From positions 340,351,322-340,415,321 of the forward strand of contig NC_077230.1 in NCBI RefSeq assembly GCF_027887165.1: a stretch of 64,000 nt of DNA, read 5' to 3'. This DNA comes from Monodelphis domestica (lineage: Eukaryota > Chordata > Mammalia > Didelphimorphia > Didelphidae). Below, one piece after another: positions 1-10,423 of this stretch. How positions within the stretch are numbered: the first letter of the stretch is position 1; the number at the start of each line of letters is the position of its first letter. Position numbers and translations under genes: made by a program. Under the pieces are notes generated by a model that had not been told where the DNA came from, searched no databases, and saw nothing but the letters and a program-made list of their open reading frames with translations.

Positions 1-745
1 AGCCAATTTAGTCAAGGTTTCCTTCAATGTGTGGTTCATTCTTTCAACCTGTCCCAAACTTTGGGGCCAAAATGCACAATGTAATTTCCAATTTATACTG
101 AGGGCCTTAGCCAATTGTTTGCTATGAAGGCAGGTCCACTATCTGATCCTGTTCTAAGTGGGAACTCAAACCTAGGAATAATCTCTGACACTAATTTTTT
201 TTACCACCACTGAGGCAGTCTCATGTTTTGTTGGATATGCTTCTACTCATCCTGAAAGGGAGTCTACCAGAACCAAAAGATACTTGTACTCATACTTCCC
301 TGGTTTAACTTCTGTGAAATCTATCTCCTATTGTTCTCCTGGCTCCAATCCTCTTAATCTGGTACCCCCTGGTTCCTTCAGTCCCCCTTTTTGATTAACT
401 CATTCGCACATTTCACATCACTTCCAGATCACTCATTTTTATGCCTCCCATATGTGTGGTCTCATGTATTCTTTTTGCCCCACTGATTCTGGTAAAGGGT
501 CCTGCCATCAGATAGGACCAGCCATCTGCCTGAATTTGGGGTGGCACCCAGACTCTTGCCCTGGTCTGAATCATCAGGAGAGTAATGAAGGACCAGGGAA
601 TCATGTGGCACTCCCATGGGTAAGGCTTGAATGGGTGACACAGGCTGCAAGTCCACGGCCCATGCCATTTCATCTGCCAGTTGATTACCCACAGCCTCAG
701 GGAGTTGCCTGTTTAATGGCCCTTGCAGTGGATGGTGGCAAGGTT
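1..745 (-). pseudogene. ERV pol fragment: RNase H end and integrase (gammaretrovirus-like)
   Basis: Read on the minus strand this stretch is retroviral pol. The RNase H C-terminal part lies at about 745-620, with a recognisable GNQLADEMA-type stretch. The integrase zinc-binding region lies at about 500-420. The integrase core lies at about 345-1 and includes a DFTEVKPGKY segment followed by the usual VDSLSG and EAYPTKHETA blocks. Several stop codons and frameshifts interrupt it (for example within the core at about 250 and 180), so it is dead. The start of the window cuts off the C-terminus. It is probably the continuation of the minus-strand gag/pro copy at 6716-9250, now separated by plus-strand ERV sequence. 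The class I assignment rests on block similarity, not on a search. Confidence 0.85.
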
Positions 746-750
746 AGATG

Positions 751-753
751 GTA

Positions 754-808
<55 letters not shown>

Positions 809-822
809 GTATATATATATAT
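751..822. repeat. (TA)n microsatellite
   Basis: An almost pure TA dinucleotide run with a few C/G interruptions. It lies directly against the left end of the LTR that begins at 823. Confidence 0.95.
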
Positions 823-1694
823 TGTAAACCTTAAAATTTCTTAGACTTGTGAATGTTGGAAATTTCACCATTGGAATGTGAACCCCATTGGCAAGGGAGG
901 TTCCTCCTCCTCCCTTCTTAAGATTACTTTAGGACAGAAACCTTTTGCTGAACAATGGAAAGGGCTGTAGCATAGATCAAAATTTAATTATTCCAATCTC
1001 CACCCTACTCAGGGTAACAGGATTTAGGAAGGGCTGCAGCATAGATCAAAATTTAATTATTCCAATCTCCACCCTACTCAGGGTAACAGGATTTAGGAAG
1101 GGCTGTAGCAAAGGATCAAGATTTAATTATTTGAGAATATGACCTTCAACAGACATGTGCAAAGCCACAGACCTCTGGGCTGTCCTGGGTTAAGCTAGAG
1201 CCACCATTGGCACAGGGAAGAGATGGACAGTGATTGGTAGATGTGAGAACTGAGGGGAGGGAACTTGGATGGTTTCCTTAAAGATAGCGGGGTCTGAGGA
1301 CGAGGGATGGTTGGTTGGAGAGGTTGGTTAGAGAGGTTGTGCTCTGAGAAGCTGGCTCTGAAGGAAGCTGGAGGTGGAGGCCCCTGAGACTGTTTCTCCA
1401 TTTTGGTCACGTGAGTGATAGGGACTGATCTCTTTTCTTTGCCTCAGCTATCTAAGAGCTTGGGCCTTTTGGCCCAGCCTAAACAGAAGGGGTATTTAAG
1501 CCCTATTCCCTTCTCTCCCCTTTCTCTCTCCCTCTCTCTCTCTATCTTTAATACCTTTCTTCCTCCTGTTTGTAATTAAATTCCATAAAAGGTTGACTGC
1601 TGACTTGAGTTTTCATTTAGGAATTACATAGCTGAATTCCTTGGCGACCTTAAATTAATATATATCAGTCTTTTAAAGTGATTTCCTTGTCACA
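823..1694 (+). mobile_element. ERV 5' LTR (872 bp)
   Basis: The element starts TGTAAACC and ends TTGTCACA, giving TG...CA termini, and a primer-binding-site-like sequence follows two bases later. It contains a GGTATTTAAG TATA-like box near 1490, a pyrimidine-rich tract and an ATTAAATTCCATAAAAG polyadenylation-like region near 1575. The first ~140 bp recur at 21158-21300, so this is a repeat family. gag-like sequence follows at 1747. Confidence 0.85.
960..1131 (+). repeat. 69-bp tandem duplication inside the LTR
   Basis: Two complete units (960-1028 and 1029-1097) differ at about one base. A third, partial and more diverged unit starts at 1098. The repeat lies in the upstream (U3) half of the LTR, where retroviral enhancers commonly duplicate. 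The related LTR fragment at 21158 lacks the duplication. Confidence 0.9.
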
Positions 1695-1697
1695 TTG

Positions 1698-1715
1698 TGG
1701 TGACCACGAAGGGAC
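1698..1715 (+). promoter_or_regulatory. Putative retroviral primer-binding site
   Basis: TGGTGACCACGAAGGGAC begins two bases after the LTR end. TGG at the 5' end is the expected complement of a tRNA CCA tail, and the downstream ACTTGAACCC continues a T-arm-like complement. I could not settle which tRNA is matched; a Trp-like start is possible. Confidence 0.65.
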
Positions 1716-1746
1716 TTGAACCCTTTGTTTTCTGGTAACAAAAAAG

Positions 1747-2720
1747 ATGACATTTTTTCAATATAATCTGTCTTACAAAGATGTTGAGAACTTGCTACAG
1801 GCTTTTTTAACTGAACATGAGAAAAATAAAATAATTGCTCATGTCAATAAAACCTGGGGGCGCAATGCAGTACACTGGCCATCTCAGGATCCTGAATGGG
1901 AGTATAAAAACTCTGAGGATTATTTACAACTATACTGTTGTAGGGAGGCTATCTTAACGGCAATGAGAGAGTGTGCAGACAGTACAGATAATTGGACAGA
2001 ATTTGAAAGAATTAAAATGAGGAAGAGACACCCTCTAGATTCATGGATGGAATAATTGAGTTTGGGGGTTGATACCTGGATTTTGACCTATCTAAAGAAA
2101 ATTGCTTAAGACAAATTAGAAGGCACTTTGTCAATAACTCTTGCAAGATGATTAGGGATTATTTTAGAACACATTGCCCAAGATGGCCTGAGATGGACCT
2201 TGAAGAATTGAGGGAAAAAGCTCTATATGTTTCAAAGGGAAACAAAGAAAAGGAGGAAGAAAATAATGATCTCATGGAGAAAATGAAGAAAGAATTGCCA
2301 TATTTAAAAGATAAGATTGCTAAACTGGAAAGTGGGCCTTATACTCAAACAATGGCATTTGCCCCTCTTCAGGATTCTAATTATCAATTCATTACCTGCC
2401 TGCCAATTCTGTGAGAAGAAGGGCCACAGAATGATAGAGTGTAGAACTTTATTCAAGGCAATCAGAAGGAATATGCAATTTAATAACAACTACAGAAGTG
2501 ATAATTATAGAAATAACTATAATAATGATAATGGAAACCACAACTTTAGGAATGATAACTATAGGAATAGATATTGGGAAAATGATAACTCAAACCAAAT
2601 GACTTCTCAACAATATAACTTAAGTGGTGCTTGTCCAAAAAATACTTGGGGTGCTAATGCCTCTCAGGGGGTGTGCCTTTCAGGGGGGTGCCCAAGGATC
2701 TTCCCAAATACAATGAAGGT
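1747..2720 (+). pseudogene. ERV gag (capsid and nucleocapsid), degraded
   Basis: Gag is spread over three frames. The first part (1747-2055) starts with an ATG about 50 bp after the LTR and ends in a stop. A second part (2148-2310) ends in a charged, coiled-coil-like stretch. A third (about 2390-2650) carries one CCHC zinc knuckle, CQFCEKKGHRMIEC, fitting C-X2-C-X4-H-X4-C, followed by an unusual Asn/Tyr/Arg-rich run of about 45 residues. The knuckle identifies nucleocapsid. Frameshifts near 2060 and 2390 and internal stops make it non-functional. Confidence 0.8.
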
Positions 2721-2839
2721 GTCTGGGGGGTGGGTGGAACGCAGGAATCAGAGGATACAACCTTTGATTTTTCTGGACCCTGATGTCCTGTTACCCGTTG
2801 TCCCTATCCACTGCCCCCCAACCCCCATACTAATGAGTC

Positions 2840-3284
2840 CCATGTTACCTTAAAGGTGGGTAACACCTATTATGATTGTCTTCTAGACACTGGAGCTTCC
2901 ATGTCTGTATTAAAGAGTACACTTGATTTACATTGCTATTCCATTGGCTCAGAGAATGTAATGGGAGTGCCAGGAACACCCTAAAGAGTTAAAAAGCTTT
3001 CCTCTAGAATGGTGTCTGTAGGACTTCTAGAAGTACAACATTCCTTCCTTTTGATGCCTGACTCCCCTTTAAATTTGCTGGGGAAGGATCTTCTATGCAA
3101 ATTCAGAGCCACAATAACTTGCTCCCCAGATGCTTCCTTATCATTGGAAGTACCTGAGGAATATTTAAAATTACTCCCTGTACTTCTCTCAGAGAGTCAG
3201 GAGGGGAAAGAGCATTCCACCTTTTTAATACCTGCAGATATACCAGTCTCTGGGCCACATCTTCTTCTGATGTAGGCTTACTTA
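2840..3284 (+). pseudogene. ERV aspartic protease
   Basis: A retropepsin-like segment with the active-site triplet context LLDTGAS at about 2880-2900. It is followed by a stop near 2983 and, after it, the C-terminal LLGKDLL block (about 3075-3095) typical of class I retroviral proteases. It sits between nucleocapsid and reverse transcriptase as expected for a gag-pro-pol order. The catalytic DTG is intact but the frame is interrupted. Confidence 0.8.
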
Positions 3285-4436
3285 AGTCAGCTGTTCCTGT
3301 GCAGATAAAAATGAAATCTAGCCCACCTTCTTCCATTCCTCAGTATCCCCTCTCAAAAGAGGCAATTGAGGCTATTACCCTGGTAATAAACTCATTAATT
3401 GACCAAGGAATAATAATCCCTTATAAATCTGAATACAATTCAACCATCCTGCCCATTAAAAAACCAAAAATGGTCCCCAATGGCAAGCACTTCTATAGAT
3501 TCATACAGGATTTGAGGGCTGTGAACAACCACGTTATAAAGAGACACTCCTGTATAATCGCCAAGGATAAAAAGGCAACAATTTATATGGATTCTAGATA
3601 TGCTTTTGGCATTTGTCACTCAGTTGGGATGCTATGGCTCCAGAGAGAACTTTTAACCTCAGCTGGAAAATCTATAGCTAATGCAGAAATTATTAATGAA
3701 GTTCTTTCTGCTCCCCAACTGCCTGAAACCCTAGCTGTAGTTCATTGCTCTGCCCATACAGGTGGCACTGACTTTGTCTCTAGGGGAAATGATCAAGCAG
3801 ATGCTGCTGCAAAGCTAGCAGCCATAGAAGGGCCTGAATTAATTTTAACATTAACAACCACTGATGACTTAAATTTATCACTTTCCTATTATGAAAGGGA
3901 AGTGGAAAAATGGAAGCAAAAATTCAAAACAAAAGAGATTAATGGAGTATGGGTGTCATCTGAAGGAAAACCCCTGCTTCCTAGAAGTTTCTATCACCAA
4001 ATTTGCCAATCTATTCATAAAAATGGTCCCTGGTATGACTACTATAGCCTCTAAAGTTTGTACAGCCTGCTTTACCTGCCAAGCATATAACCAAAACGCC
4101 TTTTGTGGCAAAGACTTTGGTGGGTATCCTCTGGCTTAAACACCTTTTGAGTGCCTACAGATAGATTTCATAATAATGCCAAAGGGCAGACATTATAAAT
4201 TTTGTCTAGTCATAGTAGATCAACTGACCAGATGGCTGGAAGCATTTCCTGCAACCCAAGCCACAGCAGCTTTTGTTGCTAAGGTGCTTTTAATAGAAAT
4301 TATTCCTTACTTTGGCCTGCCAGCACATATTGATTCAGATAGAGGAAGTACTTTTACTGATTATGTCCTAAATCATATATATTCTTGCTTGGGGATAACT
4401 CCCAAATTTGCTATGGGACAGATACAACAGGTCCTC
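3285..4436 (+). pseudogene. ERV pol with internal deletion (RT start joined to RNase H and integrase)
   Basis: The N-terminal reverse transcriptase blocks run from 3299 to about 3540 and stop shortly after the DLRAVN block. Without a frame break the sequence then becomes RNase H (about 3560-3830, with a MDSRYAF block) and the integrase zinc region (about 3990-4090). The integrase core (about 4150-4420) shows two aspartates (IDFI; IDSDRGS). The RT palm and fingers, including the catalytic YxDD, are missing, which leaves a chimera of 251 open codons at 3299-4054. Stops at about 4054 and 4139 break the rest. It looks like an internal deletion in a class I ERV. Confidence 0.85.
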
Positions 4437-4935
4437 GAGCTCAAAAGCACAATGGTTAAATTAGGTCCTCTCACCATTGATCATACATTCCTATTGATCC
4501 CTTCATGTCCAGATAACCTTTTAGGATGAGATTTTTTATGTAAGATCATAGCAACCTTGAAATGTGAATATTTTGGAAAGATATACCTGCATTTGCCCAA
4601 ACATTCTCTAAAACACTACCCATTATTATATCTGGATCAATTGGAAGAAGAACCTGAGCAAATTCAAATTTTGACATCTATGTATGAGATACCAAATGAT
4701 ATTCCACAAGGGGTGGTTGCTAAACATTAGAATGATGTATGTAGAATAAAATCAGTGGCACTGGTAAAGATTGAAGTCAAGGATAGTGTTCCTCCTAAGA
4801 TATCTCAGTACAAATTAAGCAGAGAAGCCATAGAAGGCATAACACCAATTATAAATAGCTTATTGGAACAAGGCATTTTAAGACCCACAGTGTCTGAATT
4901 TAATAGTCCAATTCTGGCTATTAAGAAAAACAAAA
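4437..4935 (+). pseudogene. Second ERV: protease end and RT start
   Basis: Directly after the first integrase core the sequence switches to a protease C-terminus (LLG block near 4520, then a stop). A spacer and RT N-terminal blocks follow (about 4755-4935). This is out of order for a single provirus, since protease follows integrase, so a second related but distinct ERV has been joined here. The reading is interrupted at 4936 by an inserted L1 and resumes at 5917. Confidence 0.75.
4923..4935 (+). repeat. L1 target-site duplication, left copy
   Basis: AAGAAAAACAAAA is repeated exactly at 5904-5916, bracketing the L1 at 4936-5903. Confidence 0.9.
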
Positions 4936-5903
4936 GTTCATTCGGAAGAACAAAAGATCAAGGATATCCAGGGAAATCATGGAAAAAAAAATGCAAAGGA
5001 AGAAGGACTTGGTTTCCCAGATCTCAAACTACACTATAAAGCAGTGGTTATCAAAACAATTTGGTACTGGCTAAGAGACAGAAAGGAGGATAGGTGGAAT
5101 AGACTTGGTAAGTGTCTGAGACTGAGGTAAGTGACCTCAACAAGACTGTCTATGATAAGCCCAAAGATCCCAGCTTCTGGGACCAAAATCCACTATTTGA
5201 TAAAAACTGCTGGGAAAATTAGAAGATGGTATGGGAGAGATTAGATTTGGATCAACATCTCACACCCTACACCAAGCTAAACTCAGAATGGGTGAATGAC
5301 TTGAATATTTATATTCAAGGAGGAAACTATAAGTAAATTAGGTGAGTACAGAATAATATACATGTTAGATCTTTGGGAAAGGAAAGATTTTAAAACCAAG
5401 AAAGAGAATGGCTGAACAAATTATGGTATATGTTGGTGATAAAATACTATTGTGCTCAAAGGAATAATAAAGTGGAGGAATTCCATGTGAACTGGAACAA
5501 CCTCCAGGAATTGATGTAGAGTGAGAGGAGCAGAACCAGGAGAACATTGTACACAGAGACAGTGTGGCAATGCAACGACCCTGAAAATCTTGGAGGAACC
5601 TACGAGAAAAACCACTATCCACGTCGAGAGGAAACACAGTGGGAGTAAAAACACTGAAGAAAAACAACTGCTTGAATACATGGGTCGAAGGGATATGGTT
5701 GGGGATTTAGACTCTAAATGAACATCCTAGTGTAAACAACAACATAGAAATAGGTTCTGATCAAGAACTCAAGTAATACCCAATGAAATTCCGCGATGGC
5801 TGAGGGAAGAGTGGGTGGAGGGGAGGGAGGGAAATAATGTGATTATTGTAACCAAGGAATAGTGTTCTAAATTGACTAAATAAACTTATTCAAATGGAAA
5901 AAA
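4936..5903 (+). mobile_element. 5'-truncated L1 with internal deletion
   Basis: The body matches, in sense, the 3' part of the marsupial L1 seen complete in antisense at 44092-46578. It holds an ORF2 C-terminal fragment (about 4936-5400), a jump at about 5400 that skips the central part, then the 3' UTR and an A-rich tail ending at 5903. An exact 13-bp duplication flanks it. It interrupts an ERV reverse transcriptase, so it is younger than that ERV. Confidence 0.9.
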
Positions 5904-5916
5904 AAGAAAAACAAAA

Positions 5917-6715
5917 TTAATGCAGATGGAAAACAAAGTTGGGGATTTGTGATGGATCTTAGGGCAGTGAACAACTTTATAAAAAAGACATACACAGTAA
6001 CACCTTCACCAAACGATATTATCACAGTGATACCACCAGATGCACGGTGGTACACAGTGTTAGATTTAAGTAATGCTTATTTTACTATACCATTGCACCC
6101 TGACTCCCAGAACATTTTTGCTTTCCAATGGGGCAAAATCAACTCTGTTATATTAGAGTAGTAAAAGGGTGTTGTGAATCAACTTTTATATTTTGTCAAT
6201 TTCTTCAAAGAGATCTAGCTAACATCACTTTCAAGCACAGCAAGCTAGTACACTATATAGATGATTTATTGCTAGGATCACCTAACCCAAAGATGTGCTT
6301 GGAAGATTCAAAGAAGTTATTAATAGAGCTTTATAAGAGAAGACATAAAGTGTCAGTGGGTACTCCCAAAAGTTGACTATCTCGGATTTATCCTGGAGGG
6401 GGGCACCAGGAAAATCTCAAGTAAAAGGATAGCAGATATACAGAAGCTTGGCATCCCTAGTACCAAGAAAGAACTCAGGGCATTTCTAGGGGTTGCTCGC
6501 TTCTCAAGACATGATATCATAGGGTATTCTCATATTTCCAAGTGTTTAACTGACTTGACAAAGAAAGAAGTTAAAGAACCTTTGAAATTAAACAAAGAAC
6601 ATCTGCATGCTTTGTCAAAGTTGAAAGAAGCCATTTTAACAGCTCCAGCTTTGGGAATACCAGGCTATAAAAAGGAGTTCCACTTGTATGTCCATGAAGC
6701 TAAGGGCACCCAGTA
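5917..6715 (+). pseudogene. Second ERV: reverse transcriptase, continued
   Basis: The RT reading resumes after the L1. It shows a DLRAVN block (about 5955), a WYTVLDLSNAYF catalytic-aspartate block (about 6050-6090), and a catalytic YIDD motif in VHYIDDLLLG at about 6250-6275. The connection region ends in a TAPALG block near 6640. Stops near 6160 and 6375 and frame changes break it. Sequence identity to this ERV ends at about 6715, where minus-strand gag/pro sequence begins; no 3' LTR is present. Confidence 0.85.
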
Positions 6716-7217
6716 AAAGAGCCTCCAATACAAGTCCAGGGATGTGACTCAATGTGGCCACTTGCACCTTGAATAAGGGTGTTCCAAGAAGAGTATAGTA
6801 TAGACCAGGATCAGGGTGCATGGCAGAGTAGGTGGCCTCCATGTTGACTAGGAAGTTCACTATTTTGCCCCCTACTTTCAACTTAACCATTGGCTCTTGG
6901 GGGCTGGCCATGCCCTGGACCCATCCACCTCAGGCACTCATTCTTCCAATGGCCTTTTCCCTTACAATAGGCACATTGGTCTCTTTGCAACCGAGTGATT
7001 TTCCATCACTCCCATTTTCTTTATCCCTGCTGTCCCCAACTCTTCCCTCCCTTCTGTCCCTTCTTCATTGGGCTGGCTGTTCTTTCCCCCAGTGAATGCT
7101 GCTAGAACTGCCCTAGCTGCCTTCTTAGTGTTTCGGGTGTCAGCCCCCTCCCTAGTGTTGAATATCTTTTGAGCTACTTCCATTAGTTCTGATAACAGTT
7201 TCCCTTCAAACCCACTG
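6716..7217 (-). pseudogene. Gammaretrovirus-like protease and nucleocapsid/capsid end
   Basis: On the minus strand this holds the end of capsid (about 7217-7140), a basic region, one CCHC knuckle at about 6985-6940 (C-X2-C-X4-H-X4-C), then the start of protease (about 6900-6720). The usual catalytic DTGA of the protease is changed: the position reads LVNMEATYS, so the active aspartate is lost. Frame changes are present. It continues the gag at 8052-9250, from which it is split by an inserted LTR. Confidence 0.8.
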
Positions 7218-8051
7218 TAAGAGAGAGAAATCTGGAAACTTTTGGGAATAAGCCTGGAAGAGCTGCAAGAATCCTGCAAGTAGTGAAGGCAGATGGGCAA
7301 AAAGGAACCTGGAATCTTGGAGGGAGAGAAAAAGCAGATCCAGGCAGTTGAAATGGACTCCCGACTGAGAGTACCTGGGCAGAGGGGTTTTTTTTGGACT
7401 CTGACTGAATCTCAAAGTCAGTGATCTTTCTCTCCCTGAATTCCTGATCCCAGATCCTCCCCAAACCCAGCCAATGGCCATGGATTTTGAGAGACAAGCA
7501 GTCCACAAAGAAGATCTCTACAACTCCTTTTGAACTTTGAACTGGGGGACACTTATTGTGCCAGCCAAGAAACTATGGTTTCTCTACTCTGAGGGTTCAG
7601 ATTATTAGACCAGAGCTATCTAACTTTGGGGAGAAAGGTGTTAATTTCCTGGGGACCCCCTCTCCCTCTTTCCCTCCTGAATCTCAATCCTTACCATTCA
7701 TCAGCCCTGTCCCTTTCCTGCTTCCCTTGAATAAACTCAGTCATTAGGACCCAGAACTGACTCCAGCTTTATTAGAAGACAACCTGAATTGGGGGGGGGG
7801 GAAGGGGTTTCTCTCTCTCCAGAAGAAAGAGGCTTACCACCTGAAGCCTCTTCCAACAAAGATCCCAGAGAGCCTGCTAGTAGGAATTGAAGGCAGCCAT
7901 AGTGAGGGGGTCTAGTCAGAGAGGGCTGAGGAAGAAAAGACGAAATCCATCCTCTTTCTCTCCTCTGGCTAAACAACAACACCTCCTCTCTGTCCCTGCT
8001 TTAGAAGAAAGAGGCTCCATTTCCATTTTCCCCTTTCCCTAGTATATTACA
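7218..8051 (+). mobile_element. Solo LTR (834 bp) inside gag
   Basis: It has TGTAAG...TTACA termini and an AATAAA signal near 7727. The flanking 4 bp are CCAC on the left and CCAT on the right, a one-mismatch 4-bp duplication typical of class I ERVs. Removing the element restores continuity of the minus-strand gag homology on either side, which fixes the ends well. No internal viral sequence remains. Most of it otherwise has no gene. Confidence 0.8.
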
Positions 8052-9250
8052 CCATCCAGCTTCTGTAACTTTCAGTGTATATCTGGGGTAGGCTGGGCCA
8101 CAAAAGCAATATTGACTGCCCTGTGATTTTCGGGGGCCTCGGGGACTACCGGGGTCCAATAAGCCTCCATGAGGTGCTCAAGAAAAGCTGAAGCTGACTC
8201 ATCTGGCCCTTGGACAGCTTCACTTCCTTTGGATAAATTAGTCAGCCTCCTGGCTAAGGCCAGATTCCTCTCAATAGAGTCTGTCAGTAGCACTCGAGAG
8301 CCTCCTTACCTTGATCAGAATTAAAATCCCAGGCTGGCCTAGTGGGCGGAAAGATAGCCTCTATGAAGTGTGGATCAGCAGTCGGTTGGCCATTCCATCC
8401 CAAGATAGTTTTGATGGCTTCCCACTTGATTTGATCCCTTTCCTCAAAGGTGAACAGGACCTGTAAAAGTTGATGACAATCACCCCAAGTGGAATTATGG
8501 GTAAAGAAGATAGTTTCAAGCAAGGAAATCAATTTTTTTTAAAAGGAGGATTCTAGTTCTTCCAATTGTAAAGGTCTGTGGAAGAAAAGGGGGCATTCAC
8601 CAAGAAGGTTTGTAAATCTTCACTGGTCCCAGGTCCTGCCTGATATAAGGGCAGCTAGGATGGAGCAGCCATTTTCTCAGCAGCCTGTCCTGGATCCTGG
8701 GTATAAGGATGGGGGTGCCCTGCTGTGTATGGGCTGGGCTGGTTATGGGTGGGGTCCCCTGGAGCACAGGAGAGGTTTTGTTTTTCTTGCCTGGGGAGAA
8801 TAAGTTTACTAGCAAGGCAGCCTCTGCTTGGGTAGAATAATTTTGTCCTGAGAAACAAACCTTCAATTTCTTTGGGGCATCAGTAAGTCAGTCAATTCAA
8901 TCAATTCAGTCAAAAATATCAATGTAGGTAATTTGATCAGGGTGTTCTGGGTCTCATATATTATTCTCTGGATCGCATGGGCCACCGAGAGAGGTCTGTG
9001 GTTCTTTCTGGGGGCCACTCGACTTCAAAGATGGGCCACTCTCACATAGGGTACAGAGGGTACCAGGGGATGCATCCCATAATCAGCTGCAGCCTTTTTG
9101 AAAAGCTGGAAATTCTTAAGGATACATACCAGCAGGGTCAGATGGCCTGATGATGAGGACTGACCCACAACTTCAAACCCATGATATAAAGGATGCACAT
9201 AACAGAAAGGGAAAAGGGAATTTTGGGATGAGGAAAGAATGCTGGGAGAT
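8052..9250 (-). pseudogene. Gammaretrovirus-like gag (matrix, p12-like, capsid)
   Basis: On the minus strand the matrix-like blocks lie at about 9150-9000 (WPIFEVEWPPER near 9035). A proline/glutamine-rich linker spans about 8860-8600. Capsid blocks run from 8532 to 8052, including a TWGDCHQLLQVLF segment, PAWDFNSDQG, and the major homology region-like GPDESASAFLEHLMEAY. These are characteristic of gammaretroviral capsid. Frame shifts occur near 9010, 8600 and 8290. It reads into 6716-7217 once the inserted LTR is discounted. Confidence 0.85.
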
Positions 9251-9484
9251 GAAATCCAAAGGATACACAATTTCCACTTACACAAATATTAGTATGGAGT
9301 ATTTCCTCACACACATCAACCATATATTCCCTGGGTGCCTGCCTCTGAGTTATCTCATAGGTGTGTCTGACTTTCTCATGGGAAAGCAGCTTTCTGATTA
9401 ATTCACCAATCAATAGATTAATGAATTAATCTATTTCACATAAACTTCTCTAAGATATGGGTGGCATAATCTCTCCCTAACTTG

Positions 9485-9778
9485 TGTAAAGGTTAAAATT
9501 TGGGGAAACTGAGGCAGGTAGAAATTAGTTTCTCTCTGCAAGGAGTATTATATTTTAGAGGTTTATTAAAAGTTAAGGATTAAAGAAAATACAGAATAAG
9601 AAAGGCACGTGCTAGGTGGGCCGAGAGGCCCAATTTAATTTCACTCACATCATGAGAGCCGTGTCTGCTCCGAAGTGGAAGTAGAAAAGAGCACATGTAG
9701 CCTTTACAACGAGGTTAAATACCCCATCTCGTTCTCTGCCCAGGTGAGGTTGGAGACTAATTAATGCAGGCCACTCCA
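9485..9778 (-). mobile_element. Probable LTR, minus strand
   Basis: On the minus strand this has a TG start, a GTATTTAACC TATA-like box, an AATAAACCTC polyadenylation signal near 9563 and an end in TTTACA, the general plan of an LTR. It lies at the position expected for the 5' LTR of the minus-strand gag copy, but I see no clear primer-binding site, so it may be an independent solo LTR. 9251-9484 holds leader-like sequence without recognisable genes. Confidence 0.45.
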
Positions 9779-10035
9779 ATATTTCTTTTGTTGGTGATGA
9801 GGACTTGAATTGCCATTACTATTCTAGTTCTCTGTTGGAGATGGGACATGCTCATCTCCCGAGTTAAGTGAGAGATACCTTTCTAGTCAGGAAGAATGGT
9901 TGGAGGTATGGAGAGTCTTCTCTACTTAGTCCTCTCAGGCTGAATCTAAGCCATGATTCTTCCTAAAAACAGACAAGTTAGATGCTAGCTGAAGAAAAGA
10001 TTTGTTTGGCATTGTTACTGTTCTGAACTCAGGCG
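9779..10035 (+). repeat. Array copy 1 (left part)
   Basis: Contains the GAGATACCTTTCTAGTCAGG anchor at 9871 and the TTCTTCCTAAAAACAG block at about 9958. It is interrupted at 10036 by an LTR element; its continuation is at 12221. Confidence 0.7.
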
Positions 10036-10423
10036 TGTATAAGAATTAAAATTAAGAAACTGGTCCTTAGAATTTTATAAAGTTTATTAGAGTCACTTGG
10101 ATAGGTAAAAGATGAGAAATAGGCAGAAAAATAAAAGTAAAATAGACTAATTTAACTACCACGTGGATGCTCTTCAGCCTGACATCCAGCAGCAGCTCCC
10201 CCTTGGCCAGTCAGCAGAGACAGAGAGTGAACACTTCCTGGATTGAACCTTTTATTCCTTCCTTTTACACCCAGTTCAAATTTAGAATCATGTCCAGATC
10301 AAGTTCAGAATCACAGTCACATGGCCTACACGAGATGATGTATGTGATGTAGCTTCCGGAATCCAGGGGTGCAGGAAGGACAGCATCCCATGGATAATCC
10401 TAGGAGAGGATTCCTTTCACACA
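10036..10423 (-). repeat. 3' LTR of the 2.2-kb element
   Basis: Direct repeat partner of 11848-12220. Shared landmarks include AGATGAGAAATAGGCAGAAA and ACTACCACGTGGATGCTC. Confidence 0.85.

Noticed and set aside
960-1131. CRISPR-like direct repeats
   Set aside because: The units are contiguous with no spacers, inside an LTR of a vertebrate ERV.
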